Counted from the stretch's first letter, positions 18,178 to 30,206 are shown. The stretch is DNA of 64,000 nt from Blastococcus sp. CPCC 205250 (GCF_019799925.1 NZ_JABGCG010000011.1:62001-126000); one strand, 5' to 3'. Program-made: numbers and translations. Notes: a model not told the origin generated them from the letters alone.

Positions 18178-19758
18178 ATGAGCTCCACGCCCGGCGGGAC
18201 GGCGGTCGGCGCGACCGCGCCCGCCGTCCTCGGGGGCGGCCGTGCCCGGCCGCTGCTGCTGGCGGCGGTCGCGGTGTGCGCGGCGTGCGGCCTGGTCTAC
18301 GAGCTGGTCCTGCTGACCCTCTCGGTCAGCCTGGCCGGGGGCGGCATCACCCAGACCTCGCTGATCGTCGCCGGCTTCGTCGCCGCCCTCGGGGCGGGGG
18401 CGCTGCTGGTCAAGCCCCTGCTCGGGCACGCCGCGGCGACGTTCGTCGCCGTCGAGATCGTGCTCGGCATCGCCGGCGGACTCAGCGCCGTGACGCTGTA
18501 CGTGACGTTCTCGTACTACGGCACCAGTGGCGCGGTCCTGGTCGGGGCGACCGCGGTGCTGGGCGTCCTGGTGGGGGCCGAGGTGCCCCTGCTGATGACG
18601 CTGCTGCAGAGCGGGCGCTCGGACGTCGACGCGCGCGGCAGCGGGCGGGTCCTCGCCGACCTCAACGCGGCCGACTACGCGGGGGCGCTCGTCGGCGGAC
18701 TGGTCTGGCCGTTCGTGCTGCTGCCCTGGGCGGGGCAGGTCCGCGGTGCCGCGCTCACCGGCATGGTGAACCTCGTCGCCGCGGCGGTCGTGGCCGGCCT
18801 GGTGCTGCGGACGCAGCTCAGCGCGCGGGCCCGCCGGGCCGCGACGGCCGCCCTGCTCGTCTCCGCGGCGCTGCTGGGGGTGCTGCTGCTGCGCGCCCAG
18901 GACATCGAGACGACCGCGCGGCAGCGTCTCTACGACGACCCGATCGTGGCCTACACCCGCTCGGCCCACCAGGAGGTCGTGGTCACCGAGCGCTCCGGGG
19001 ACGTGCGGCTGTACCTGGACGGCGACCTGCAGTTCTCCAGCGTCGACGAGTACCGCTACACCGAGGCCCTGGTCCACCCGGTCCTGGCCCGCGACCCCGC
19101 CCGGGTGCTCGTCCTCGGCGGGGGCGACGGCCTGGCCGCCCGCGAGGTCCTCCGCCACCCCTCGGTCCGGGAGGTGGTGCAGGTCGAGCTCGACCCGGCC
19201 GTCGTCGAGCTGGCCACCACCCGGCTGGCCGGGCTGAACGACTCCGCGCTCAGCGACCCCCGGGTCGACGTCGTGGTCGACGACGCCTTCTCCTGGCTCC
19301 GCGGGCCCGACGCCGAGGGGTTCGACGCCGTGGTCGTCGACATGCCCGACCCGGACACCCCGGCGCTGGGCCGGCTGTACTCGACCGAGTTCTACGGCCT
19401 GGTGGCCGCCGCGCTCGCCCCCGGCGGGCTGGTCGCCGTCCAGGCCGGCAGCCCGTACTCCACCCCGACCGCGTTCTGGCGCACCGTGTCGACGCTGGCC
19501 TCGCCCGGGATGGCCGTCACGCCCTACCACGTGCACGTGCCGAGCTTCGGCGACTGGGGCTTCGCGCTCGCGCAGCGCGGCTCCGTCCCGCCGGAGCCGG
19601 CGCTGTCACCGCAGGCGCCGGAGCTGCGCTCCCTCGACGCGGCGACGCTGGAGGCGGCCACCGTCTTCCCCGCCGACCGCCGCCCCCAGCAGCTCGAGCC
19701 GTCGACGCTGGACTCCCCGCGGATCGTCGAGGACATGCGCGGCGGCTACGTCGGCTGA
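18178..19758 (+). CDS. Membrane-bound spermidine synthase-like aminopropyltransferase
   Basis: The 526-residue protein fuses a seven-helix membrane domain (residues about 20-240) to a spermidine-synthase-like methyltransferase fold. Visible motifs are the decarboxylated-SAM/SAM loop VLVLGGGDGLAAREVL near 310, the acidic strand end QVELDPAVVEL, DDAFSWL, and the catalytic-type segment VVDMPDPDTPALGRLYS. Enzymes of this type would transfer an aminopropyl group, but in this membrane subfamily the substrate is unproved; no speD or speA lies near. It is the last gene of the DUF4178-DUF2617-DUF4247-DUF350 set, 4 nt after DUF350, which suggests that the five products work together at the membrane. 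Confidence 0.88.
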   Translation: MSSTPGGTAVGATAPAVLGGGRARPLLLAAVAVCAACGLVYELVLLTLSVSLAGGGITQTSLIVAGFVAALGAGALLVKPLLGHAAATFVAVEIVLGIAGGLSAVTLYVTFSYYGTSGAVLVGATAVLGVLVGAEVPLLMTLLQSGRSDVDARGSGRVLADLNAADYAGALVGGLVWPFVLLPWAGQVRGAALTGMVNLVAAAVVAGLVLRTQLSARARRAATAALLVSAALLGVLLLRAQDIETTARQRLYDDPIVAYTRSAHQEVVVTERSGDVRLYLDGDLQFSSVDEYRYTEALVHPVLARDPARVLVLGGGDGLAAREVLRHPSVREVVQVELDPAVVELATTRLAGLNDSALSDPRVDVVVDDAFSWLRGPDAEGFDAVVVDMPDPDTPALGRLYSTEFYGLVAAALAPGGLVAVQAGSPYSTPTAFWRTVSTLASPGMAVTPYHVHVPSFGDWGFALAQRGSVPPEPALSPQAPELRSLDAATLEAATVFPADRRPQQLEPSTLDSPRIVEDMRGGYVG

Positions 19759-19803
19759 CGCCGCGGACAGGCCGCCGTCCGGTCGCGGCCGGATACTCGG
19801 ACG

Positions 19804-21318
19804 GTGTCCCGTCCCGGGGTCCTGCGAGCAGCGGCCTTCGCAGTACCCGCCCTGGCGGCGCCCCTGCTGGTCGTGCTGTCGACCCGGCGGGACGGGCTGA
19901 ACCTCAGCCCCGACTCGGTCGCCTACCTCGCCGCCGCCGACGGCCTCGCGGACGGGGCGGGCGTCGTCGGGCTGGACGGCGGGCCGCTGTCGCTGTACGC
20001 CCCGGGCCTGCCGTGGGTGCTGGCCCTGCCGGCGGCCCACGGCGTCGCGGTCGGGGCCGCGTACGTGCTGAACCTCCTGACCCTGGCCGCGCTCGTCCTC
20101 GGCCTCGGGTACTGGCTGGACCGGTTCGTGCGGCGGTCCGTGGCCGTGGCCGCCGCCGGCGCGGCCACGGTCACGGCACCGCTGCTGAGCGTGCACGCGT
20201 GGCTGTGGTCCGAGCCGCTGTACATCCTGGTCACTGCAGGGTTCCTGGCCGTCCTGGTGCGGCTGCGGACCGCGGGCCCGCGCCCGACGCGGTGGGTCGT
20301 CGGCGCCGGGCTGCTCGCCGCGACCGCGACGCTGGTCCGCTACGGGGGCGTCTCCGTGCTGCCGATCGCCGCGGTCGTGCTCCTGTCGCTGCCGGTGCCG
20401 TGGCGGGAACGGGTCCGGACGGCGGCGGTGTTCGCCGTGGCCTACGCCGTCCCGGTCGGCGCCTGGCTGGCCCGCAACGCCTGGTTGACCGACGAGCTGG
20501 CCGGCGAGCGGGTGAGCAGCGCCACCTCCTCCGCGGTGGTCCTCGAGGACGGCGTGCGGACCCTCGCCCGCTGGCTGACGCCCGAGTCCCTGCCGCCCGC
20601 CGGCCGGCTCTGGGCGTGCGGGCTGCTCGCGGCCGGGGTGGTGGTCCTCGGCGTGGCCGCCCGGCGGGACCGGTCCGCCGGCCCGCGCGGCGTCGTCCTC
20701 GCGGTCCTGGCCGGCCACGTGGCCACGGCCTTCCTCGTCCTCTTCGTGCTGACGGCCCGCGCGAACGTCAACGACCTGGGGCCGCGGCTCCTCTCCCCGC
20801 TCCTCGTCCCGCTCGTCGCGCTGCTGGCGGTGGCGGCCGACCTCGTGCTCGACCGGGTGCCCCGGCCGGGGCGGGCGCTGTGTGCGGCCCTGATGGTCGT
20901 GGCCGTGGGCTGGTGCGCGCTGCCGGCCACGGTGCGCCAGGTGTCGGCGGCCGGTGCGGAGGCCGCGTCGTTCACCCGTGGGCGCTGGCAGGCCGAGGAG
21001 ACCCAGGTCCTGGTCGCCGCCGTCCCCGCGGGGTCGAGCGTCGTCAGCAACAGCCCGTGGGGGGTGTACTACCTGACCGGGCGGGCGGTGGGGGAGAGCC
21101 CCCGGGTCCGCTACCACGCCTCCGAGCTCGCGCCACCCGGTGACGCGGACGAGCTCGTCGCGGCGGTGCGCGCGGGGCCGACCTACCTGGTGTGGTTCGC
21201 CCGGTCCGACCCGGGCTACCACGACACCCCGGAGCACCTCGCCGGCCGCTTCGGGCTGACCGCGGTGGAGCGGTCGCCGGCCGGCGTGGTCTACCGGGTC
21301 ACGGCGGCCCGGCGGTAG
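19804..21318 (+). CDS. Multi-pass membrane protein, GT-C/PMT-like
   Basis: The 504-residue protein has about ten membrane segments and the GT-C layout: a first external loop after helix 1 with the acidic motif LSPDSVAYLAAADGL, where family members keep a catalytic Asp, and a C-terminal periplasmic domain after residue 385 (TQVLVAAVPAGSSVVSNSPWGVYYLTGR, YLVWFARSDPGYHDTPEHLAGRF). Such proteins transfer sugars from polyprenyl-phosphate donors. The specific sugar and acceptor cannot be read from the sequence. It begins with GTG at 19804, 45 nt after the spermidine-synthase-like gene, so it could belong to that transcript. Confidence 0.68.
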   Translation: MSRPGVLRAAAFAVPALAAPLLVVLSTRRDGLNLSPDSVAYLAAADGLADGAGVVGLDGGPLSLYAPGLPWVLALPAAHGVAVGAAYVLNLLTLAALVLGLGYWLDRFVRRSVAVAAAGAATVTAPLLSVHAWLWSEPLYILVTAGFLAVLVRLRTAGPRPTRWVVGAGLLAATATLVRYGGVSVLPIAAVVLLSLPVPWRERVRTAAVFAVAYAVPVGAWLARNAWLTDELAGERVSSATSSAVVLEDGVRTLARWLTPESLPPAGRLWACGLLAAGVVVLGVAARRDRSAGPRGVVLAVLAGHVATAFLVLFVLTARANVNDLGPRLLSPLLVPLVALLAVAADLVLDRVPRPGRALCAALMVVAVGWCALPATVRQVSAAGAEAASFTRGRWQAEETQVLVAAVPAGSSVVSNSPWGVYYLTGRAVGESPRVRYHASELAPPGDADELVAAVRAGPTYLVWFARSDPGYHDTPEHLAGRFGLTAVERSPAGVVYRVTAARR

Positions 21319-21335
21319 CCGCGGTCACCCCGACA

Positions 21336-22001
21336 TCACCAGCCCCGGGCGCGCCACTCCGGCAGCGACGGGCGCTCGGCGCCGATCGTCGTGTCCCTGC
21401 CGTGCCCCGGGTAGACCCAGGCGTCGTCGGGGAGGGTGCCGAACAGCCGCTCCTCGACGTCGTCGACCAGCTGGGTGAAGCGGGCCGCGTCCTCCCAGGT
21501 GTTGCCGACGCCGCCGGGGAAGAGGCTGTCGCCGGTGAAGACGTGGGTGCCGGCGTCGCCGGGGCCCCGCCAGACGAGGGCGATGCTGCCCGGGGTGTGC
21601 CCGCGCAGGTGGACCACCTCGAGCACCTGGTCGCCGACCGACACCGTGTCGCCCTGCCCCACCAGGCGACGGATCGGCACCGGCATGTCCGCCGCGTCGT
21701 CGGGGTGCGCGACGGTCTCCGCGCCCGTCGCCGCGACCAGCTCGGGCAGGGCGCGGTGGTGGTCCCAGTGCCCGTGCGTGGTGACGACCGTGCGCAGGTC
21801 GACGTCCCTGACCAGCTCGCCGAGCCGGTCGGGCTCGGCCGCCGCGTCCACGAGCAGCGCCTGGCCGCTGGCGGCGTCGCGCAGCAGGTAGACGTTGTTG
21901 TGCATCTCGCTGACCGCGAGCTTGGTGATGGTGAGCCCGGGCAGCTCCCGGACGTCGGCGGGCCCGCCGACCTCCACGTCCCCGGTGTACGGATCGCTCA
22001 T
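21336..22001 (-). CDS. Metallo-beta-lactamase fold hydrolase (glyoxalase II-like)
   Basis: This 221-residue protein contains the metal-binding HxHxDH motif as VTTHGHWDHHRAL near residues 72-82, then HLRGHTPGSIALVW, HVFTGDSLFPGGVGNTW and the final VYPGHGRDTT, the full set of zinc ligands of the family. The ATG at 22001 is preceded by GGAGGGAG. It is probably a thioester hydrolase of the glyoxalase II type, but family members vary. It is transcribed divergently from the amidase gene with 49 nt between the starts and converges on the membrane protein gene. Confidence 0.88.
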   Translation of the reverse strand: MSDPYTGDVEVGGPADVRELPGLTITKLAVSEMHNNVYLLRDAASGQALLVDAAAEPDRLGELVRDVDLRTVVTTHGHWDHHRALPELVAATGAETVAHPDDAADMPVPIRRLVGQGDTVSVGDQVLEVVHLRGHTPGSIALVWRGPGDAGTHVFTGDSLFPGGVGNTWEDAARFTQLVDDVEERLFGTLPDDAWVYPGHGRDTTIGAERPSLPEWRARGW

Positions 22002-22037
22002 CCCAGACTCCCTCCGGAAACCGTCGGCGGCCGCGGC

Positions 22038-22043
22038 TACGGT
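22038..22043 (+). promoter_or_regulatory. Candidate -10 element of the amidase gene
   Basis: TACGGT fits TANNNT and ends 7 nt before the ATG at 22051, with no ribosome binding site between them. Confidence 0.4.
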
Positions 22044-22050
22044 CCTCGGC

Positions 22051-23529
22051 ATGGACGCTAGCGGAGGTCTGCCCGGCTCTTCCCCCGGAGCCGGGGGCGG
22101 CGGCACCGCCACCACGGATCCCCGGCTGGTGGGGCTGCCGGCCACGGAGATCGCTGCGCGCGTGCGGGCGGGGGAGGTCACCGCGGTCGAGGTGGTGGCG
22201 GCCCACCTCGCGCACCTGGACGCCGTCGAGCCGCGGGTGGGCGCCTTCCGAGTGGTCCGCCGCGACGCCGCGCTGGCCGAGGCCGCTGCGGTCGACGCGT
22301 CGCCCGACCGGGCCCGCCTGCCGCTGGCCGGCGTTCCGGTAGCGGTCAAGGACAACGTGGCCGTCGCCGGCGAGGTGGCCACCGACGGCTCGTCGGCCGG
22401 GCGGCCGCAGCCGGCGACGGCGGACTCGGAGGTGGTCGCCCGGCTGCGGGCGGCCGGCGCGGTCGTCGTGGGCATCACCCGCGTGCCCGAGCTGTGCCTC
22501 TACGCGTCCACGGACTCCGCGGGCACCGTCACCCGCAACCCGTGGGACACGGCGCGCTCGCCGGCCGGCAGCTCCGGCGGCAGCGCGGCCGCCGTCGCCG
22601 CCGGCATGGTGCCGCTCGCCCACGGCAACGACGGCATGGGGTCGCTGCGGCTGCCGGCCGCCGCCTGCGGCCTGGTCACCGTCAAGCCCGGCCGGGGCGT
22701 CCTGCCCGGCGGCATCGGCGCCGACGACTGGTCGGGCATGGCCGTGAACGGCGCGCTCACCACCACCGTCGCCGACCAGGCGCTCGCCTTCTCCGTGCTG
22801 GCGGGGGAGGAGCCCGGCCCGCTGCCCGATCCCGGGCGGCCGCTGCGGATCGCGGTGAGCACGCGCTCCCCGGTGCCCGGCGTACGCGCCGACCGCGCGG
22901 CCCGCATCGCGGTGGAGGCGACCGCGGGGCTCCTGCGTGAGGCCGGCCACACCGTGCTCCGGCGCGACCCGGTGATCCCGCCCGACGCCGCGGCCGCCGC
23001 GGTCGCCCGGTGGCTGGCCGGCGCGGAGGACGACGCGGCGTTCCTCGGCCTCGACCGGTCGGCGCTGGAGCCGCGCAGCCGCACCCACGCCCGGCTGGGC
23101 CGCTGGGTGCGACGGCTGGGCCTGGTCCGCCCCGGGCCCGCCGAGCGGTTCCGCCGGCGCACCGAGGAGTTCTTCAGCGACGTCGACGTCCTGCTCACCC
23201 CGGTCGTCAGCGGGCCGCCGCTGTCGGCCCGGCCCTGGCACGAGCGGGGCTTCCTCGCCAACGTGACGGCCAACGCGCGGTGGGCCCCGTTCGCCTCGCC
23301 GTGGAACCTGGCGGGGGTGCCGGCCGCCGTCGTGCCGGCCGGCACGCGCTCGCAGGGGTGGCCCCTGGCGGTCCAGCTGGTCGGCCCCCCGGGCGCCGAG
23401 AGACGACTACTCTGGCTTGCCGGAGAGCTGGAACGCCGGCGGCCGTGGCGCCGTCACGCGCCGGTCTTCGACCCCCTCCCGTCGCCGGCCGCGACAGACC
23501 GTGGGAGCAGCGCCGTCCGACCCCGCTGA
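22051..23529 (+). CDS. Amidase signature family hydrolase
   Basis: The 492-residue protein carries the amidase signature triad: catalytic Lys in [13 protein letters not shown] near residue 98, the cis-Ser segment [16 protein letters not shown] near 170-185 and the nucleophile Ser in [13 protein letters not shown] near 197. Substrates in this family range from simple amides to carbamates and misacylated tRNA; nothing nearby indicates GatCAB, so a stand-alone amidase is likely. The ATG at 22051 is chosen because the preceding frame has no family similarity. The C-terminal segment [12 protein letters not shown] and the Leu/Val [13 protein letters not shown] are typical of the fold. Confidence 0.9.
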   Translation: MDASGGLPGSSPGAGGGGTATTDPRLVGLPATEIAARVRAGEVTAVEVVAAHLAHLDAVEPRVGAFRVVRRDAALAEAAAVDASPDRARLPLAGVPVAVKDNVAVAGEVATDGSSAGRPQPATADSEVVARLRAAGAVVVGITRVPELCLYASTDSAGTVTRNPWDTARSPAGSSGGSAAAVAAGMVPLAHGNDGMGSLRLPAAACGLVTVKPGRGVLPGGIGADDWSGMAVNGALTTTVADQALAFSVLAGEEPGPLPDPGRPLRIAVSTRSPVPGVRADRAARIAVEATAGLLREAGHTVLRRDPVIPPDAAAAAVARWLAGAEDDAAFLGLDRSALEPRSRTHARLGRWVRRLGLVRPGPAERFRRRTEEFFSDVDVLLTPVVSGPPLSARPWHERGFLANVTANARWAPFASPWNLAGVPAAVVPAGTRSQGWPLAVQLVGPPGAERRLLWLAGELERRRPWRRHAPVFDPLPSPAATDRGSSAVRPR

Positions 23530-23575
23530 TCCCCACCCGGCCGACCGACCGAGCACTTCGACCGACAGGACATCC

Positions 23576-26467
<2,892 letters not shown>

Positions 26468-26479
26468 GCGGGGCGCCAG

Positions 26480-27130
26480 TCAGCGGCGGGCGCGACCCCG
26501 CCGGACGACCGGCACCAGCGCGGCGGCCAGCACGGCGACCGCGCCGGCGACGACCACGGGGAGGACCCACCCCGGCGTGCCGTCGTCGTCACGGGTGGAC
26601 CCGGCCTCGATGACGTCGTCGGGCGCCCCGGGGGTCGTCGGGGCGCCGGCCTCGGCCGGCGCCGGGGTGCTCGACGCCGCCGGTGCGGGGGTGCTGGTCG
26701 GTGCCGGGGTGCTCGCCGGCGCGGGGGTGCCGGCCGGCGCATCGGGACCGGGGCGGAACTCGAACGCGAACGAGCCCTGCAGCCGGTGCCCGTCGCCCGC
26801 GGTCGCGGACCAGTCGACGTCGTACCGGCCGGCCGACGGGAGGGCCACGGGGACGCGCACCACGGCGCCGTCCACGGTGACCGGCCCCGCGGCTGCGGAG
26901 TCCCCGTCCGGCCCGGTCACGGTGACGTCCCCGCCCAGCAACGACCCGCTGAAGGTCAGGGTGACCGCCGGGGGAGCCGCGTCCAGGGTGCTGCCGGCGG
27001 CGGGGTCGGTGGCCCGGAGCTCGGTGTGCGCCGAGGCGGGCGGGGCGGCGGTGAGCAGCAGCCCGGCGGCGGTCAGCACGACGAGCAGCAGCCGGGCGAG
27101 CCGGGCGGGGGGAGCAGCGGACGCGGACAC
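26480..27130 (-). CDS. CopC-like copper-binding protein with C-terminal membrane anchor
   Basis: The 216-residue protein starts at GTG 27130 after GGAGGTCCC. A signal peptide ends near residue 34 at PPASAHTEL, placing His at the mature N-terminus as in CopC. The CopC domain covers about 34-130 (DPAAGSTLDAAPPAVTLTFS, VPVALPSAGRYDVDWSATAGDGHRLQGSFAFEF); the HRL His is the second copper ligand. A Pro/Ala/Thr-rich linker built on PAPAST-type repeats follows, then one membrane helix and a basic tail. There is no LPXTG. No CopD domain is attached or adjacent. It faces the kdp scar and converges with uvrA. Confidence 0.9.
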   Translation of the reverse strand: MSASAAPPARLARLLLVVLTAAGLLLTAAPPASAHTELRATDPAAGSTLDAAPPAVTLTFSGSLLGGDVTVTGPDGDSAAAGPVTVDGAVVRVPVALPSAGRYDVDWSATAGDGHRLQGSFAFEFRPGPDAPAGTPAPASTPAPTSTPAPAASSTPAPAEAGAPTTPGAPDDVIEAGSTRDDDGTPGWVLPVVVAGAVAVLAAALVPVVRRGRARR

Positions 27131-27180
27131 GGGACCTCCGGGGCGGCGGGAGAGCCGACATCCTGCCGCCGGACCGGGCC

Positions 27181-27381
27181 TCACGGGGTGAACCGGTACC
27201 CCATCCCCGGTTCCGTGCGCAGATAGCGGGGGTGTGCCGGGTCCGGCTCCAGCTTGCGCCGCAACTGGTTGAGGTAGACGCGCAGGTAGTGGGTCTCCCG
27301 CTCGTAGGCCGGCCCCCACTCCGTCGGCGTGAGCCGCACCGGCGTGCCGCCCACCGTCACCTGCCGGGCGGCCAGGTCCAC
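27181..27381 (-). pseudogene. kdpE: 3' fragment of kdpE, with internal deletion
   Basis: The fragment encodes the end of an OmpR/KdpE-type winged helix: [12 protein letters not shown], then RLTPTEW directly joined to [15 protein letters not shown] and ending LRTEPGMGYRFTP. In KdpE about 25 residues (the recognition-helix region) normally lie between TEW and GPAYE, so an in-frame deletion has removed them. The receiver domain is absent. No start codon or ribosome binding site serves it. It stands head to head with the kdpC fragment, with the break at about 27382-27388. Confidence 0.85.
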
Positions 27382-27388
27382 GCAGGAG

Positions 27389-27643
27389 GGCGTCGACCCG
27401 GCCGACGTGCCGCCGGACGCGGTCACCGCGTCGGCCTCCGGCCTGAACCCGGACATCTCCCCGGAGTACGCGGCGATCCAGGTCGAGCGGGTGGCGGAGG
27501 TCCGCGGAGTGGACCCGGCGGCCGTCCGCCGGCTCGTCGCCGCGGCGGCCTCCGGCCGGGACCTCGGGTTCGTCGGCGCCCCGTCCGTGCGGGTGCTCGA
27601 GCTGAACCTGGCGCTGGACCGGGAGTTCGGCCGGGCCGGCTGA
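27389..27643 (+). pseudogene. kdpC: 3' fragment of kdpC
   Basis: About 84 codons match the C-terminal half of KdpC, the small subunit of the Kdp K+-ATPase: [18 protein letters not shown], then [19 protein letters not shown], and [20 protein letters not shown] before the stop. The N-terminal membrane helix and start are gone. A GTG-started frame from 27329 runs into it, but that part is antisense to kdpE. In genomes where kdpED and kdpFABC are divergent, one deletion from inside kdpE to inside kdpC would create this arrangement. Confidence 0.85.
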
Positions 27644-27716
27644 GCGGCGGGCGCCGGGCGCCGTCCTGTCACCCCCCGGCGGCACGCTGCCGTGGACGAC
27701 CCCGAGGAGGTTCCCC

Positions 27717-28547
27717 ATGGCGCTGCAGCGGACCTACCCGCACGGCGTGACCTGCTGGATCGACACCGGGCAGCCCGACCCGGCCGAGGCCGCGCGCTTC
27801 TACGCCGGCCTGTTCGGCTGGACGCTCGCCGAGGCCGTGCCGCCGGGGGCGCCCGGGTCCTACCTGATCGCCACGCTGGCGGGGGAGGACGTCGCGGCCA
27901 TCGCCCCGGGCCAGGGCCCGGCCAGGTGGACCACGTACGTCGCCGTCGACGACTGCGACGCCACCGCGGCGCGGGTCCCGGGCCTCGGCGGCACGGTGAC
28001 CGCCGCACCCGCCGACGCCGGGCCGGGCGGCCGCGCGGCGAGCTGCACGGACCCGCAGGGCGCGCCGTTCCGGCTCTGGCAGGCCCGCCGGCGGCTCGGC
28101 GCGCAGCTGACCAACGCCCCCGGCACCTGGAACTTCTCCGACCTGCACACCCCCGACCCGGCGGCGGCGACCGCCTTCTACGCGCCGCTGTTCGGCTGGC
28201 GCACCCTCGACCTGCCCGGCGCGGGGACCCTGCTGCAGGTGCCCGGGTACGGCGACCACCTGGCCGCCACCGTCGACCCGGACATCCACGAGCGGCAGGC
28301 CGGCGCGCCGCCCGGCTTCGCCGACGTGATCGGCGGGGTGGCCACGACGCGGCCGGGGGAGCCGCCGCACTGGCACGTCACCTTCTCGGTCGCCGACCGG
28401 GACGCGGCGGCGACGGCCGCCGAGCGCCTGGGCGGCACCGTCCTGACCGCCGGCGAGGACGCCTGGTCGCGGACGGCGCTGGTCCGCGACCCGCAGGGCG
28501 CGGAGTTCACGCTCAGCCAGTTCGCCCCCGCCGAGGACGCGGGCTGA
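27717..28547 (+). CDS. VOC superfamily protein with two domains
   Basis: The 276-residue protein contains two vicinal-oxygen-chelate modules: the first from about residue 8 to 128 (GVTCWIDTGQPDPAEAARFYAGLFGW, DPQGAPFRLWQ) and the second from about 138 to 270 (WNFSDLHTPDPAAATAFYAPLFGW, DPQGAEFTLSQF). Such proteins include glyoxalases, dioxygenases and antibiotic-binding proteins; substrate is not evident. The ATG at 27717 follows GAGGAGG by 6 nt. It stands alone, 73 nt after the kdpC remnant. Confidence 0.88.
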   Translation: MALQRTYPHGVTCWIDTGQPDPAEAARFYAGLFGWTLAEAVPPGAPGSYLIATLAGEDVAAIAPGQGPARWTTYVAVDDCDATAARVPGLGGTVTAAPADAGPGGRAASCTDPQGAPFRLWQARRRLGAQLTNAPGTWNFSDLHTPDPAAATAFYAPLFGWRTLDLPGAGTLLQVPGYGDHLAATVDPDIHERQAGAPPGFADVIGGVATTRPGEPPHWHVTFSVADRDAAATAAERLGGTVLTAGEDAWSRTALVRDPQGAEFTLSQFAPAEDAG

Positions 28548-28626
28548 CGGGGCGGCCCAGGGGGCGCGGCGGCGCCCTGCCAGGCCTACCGTTGATCCGT
28601 CCCACGACCGGCCACCGAGGAGCCCC

Positions 28627-29610
28627 GTGCCGCTGTCCCGCAGGTCCTTCCTGGCCGGAGCCCTCGCGGCGCCGGCCCTCGGCGCCCTGGCCTCGTGCGC
28701 CGGCACGGTCGTCCAGCCCGGCGACCTCTCGCGCCTGCGGGTGATGGCGCCGGCCAGTCCCGGCGGCGGGTGGGACACCACCGCCCGGGTGCTGCAGCGG
28801 GTCATCCAGACCAGCGGGCTGGCCCGCAACGTGCAGGTCTTCAACGTCGAGGGCGCCGGCGGCACGATCGGGCTGGGGCAGCTGGCGCGGCAGGACGACG
28901 ACGCGCTGCTCATGATGATGGGCCTGGTCATGGTGGGTGCCGTCGACACCAACGACTCCAGCACCCGGCTCACCGACGTCACCCCGATCGCCCGGCTGAT
29001 CGGCGAGACCGAGCTGATCGTCGCCCCCGCCGACGCGCCCTACGACGACATCGAGGGCTTCGTCGAGGCATGGGCGGCCGACCCCCGCGGCACCCCCATC
29101 GCCGGCGGCTCGGCCGGCGGCACCGACCAGATCCTGGCCGGGCTGCTGGCCCAGGCCGCCGGCATCGACCCGGCCGAGGTCAACTACATCGCCTACTCCG
29201 GCGGCGGGGAGTCCCTGGCCGCGCTGCTGGGCAACCAGGTCGCCGCCGGCATCTCCGGCACGGCCGACTACGGCCCCCAGGTGCAGTCCGGCGACCTCGT
29301 CGGGCTGGCGGTGTCGACGCCCGAGCGCTCCGACCAGGTGCCCGACGTGCCCACCCTCGTGGAGTCCGGGTTCGACGTCGAGGTCTCCAACTGGCGCGGG
29401 CTGATGGCCCGGCCCGGGATGAGCGACGAGGCGCGCGAGGACCTCACCCAGCTGGTCGTGGACGCCCACGACACCGACGAGTGGGCCGAGGCGCTGGAGA
29501 ACAACGGGTGGGAGGACCAGCTCCTCACCGGCGACGACTACGGCGAGTTCCTCGCTGCGGAGGAGGAACGGGTGCGCGAGGTGCTGCGGGAGATCGGGCT
29601 GGTGCAGTGA
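28627..29610 (+). CDS. tctC: Tripartite tricarboxylate transporter substrate-binding lipoprotein
   Basis: TctC captures citrate-like or other carboxylates outside the membrane for the TctAB permease. The 327-residue protein begins with GTG at 28627 after GAGGAG. Its leader SRRSFLAGALAAPALGALASC has a twin-arginine motif and a lipobox-like ASC, so it is probably a Tat-exported lipoprotein. The Bug/TctC fold shows VMAPASPGGGWDTTAR at the start of the mature domain and GGTDQILAGLLAQAAGIDP in the middle. It overlaps the tctB start by 4 nt. A -10-like TACCGT lies at 28587-28592. Confidence 0.93.
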   Translation: MPLSRRSFLAGALAAPALGALASCAGTVVQPGDLSRLRVMAPASPGGGWDTTARVLQRVIQTSGLARNVQVFNVEGAGGTIGLGQLARQDDDALLMMMGLVMVGAVDTNDSSTRLTDVTPIARLIGETELIVAPADAPYDDIEGFVEAWAADPRGTPIAGGSAGGTDQILAGLLAQAAGIDPAEVNYIAYSGGGESLAALLGNQVAAGISGTADYGPQVQSGDLVGLAVSTPERSDQVPDVPTLVESGFDVEVSNWRGLMARPGMSDEAREDLTQLVVDAHDTDEWAEALENNGWEDQLLTGDDYGEFLAAEEERVREVLREIGLVQ

Positions 29611-30206
29611 GCACGGCGGCCGGCGCCGGCCCGGCGGCCGGGAACGCGGGAGAGGACGCCGGCCGGCACGCCGACGGACCGGACCCGGCTGGACCGCACG
29701 CGGCCGGGCCGCAGGGACGCAACACCGGGGAGCTGGCGCTCACCGTGCTGCTCCTGGCGCTGGGCCTCTACCTCGTCCTCGACGCCGCCAACATCGCCGT
29801 CCCGGGGTCGTCGAACACGCTCGGGCCGCGCTTCTTCCCCTACCTCATCGGCGGCGTGGTCATCGCCACCGCGCTGGCGCTCGGCGTCCGGGTGCTGCGC
29901 GGTGACCGCGGCCCGGCCGACGAGAGCGAGGACGTCGACCTCACCGCGGGCACCGACTGGCGGGCGGTCGGGGTGGTCGCGGTCGCCTTCCTCGCCCACG
30001 CCCTGCTGATCAACGTCATCGGCTGGCCGCTGGCGGTGACGCTGATGTTCGCGGCGGTGGCCTGGGCGCTGGGCGCCCGCGGGATCGTGCGCCCGCTGCT
30101 CGCCGGCGGCATCACCTCGATCGTCGTCTGGATCGTCTTCGTCAAGGCGCTGAACGTGGCGCTGCCCGGCGGGACGCTCCTCGAGCTCGCCACCGAGTGG
30201 CTCTGA
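29607..30206 (+). CDS. tctB: Tripartite tricarboxylate transporter small permease
   Basis: TctB is the small membrane subunit of the TTT transporter. The GTG at 29607 overlaps the tctC stop; 199 residues follow. The first 40 residues are hydrophilic Ala/Gly/Pro/Asp-rich, unusual in length, and then four membrane helices appear ([58 protein letters not shown], and [18 protein letters not shown]). The family motif [13 protein letters not shown] is present. The stop shares one base with the tctA start. Confidence 0.92.
   Translation: MSTAAGAGPAAGNAGEDAGRHADGPDPAGPHAAGPQGRNTGELALTVLLLALGLYLVLDAANIAVPGSSNTLGPRFFPYLIGGVVIATALALGVRVLRGDRGPADESEDVDLTAGTDWRAVGVVAVAFLAHALLINVIGWPLAVTLMFAAVAWALGARGIVRPLLAGGITSIVVWIVFVKALNVALPGGTLLELATEWL

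Noticed and set aside
27329-27643. A 104-codon GTG-started gene containing the kdpC end
   Set aside because: Its first 20 codons are antisense to the kdpE fragment and it lacks the KdpC membrane helix and a ribosome site; it is better read as a deletion scar.
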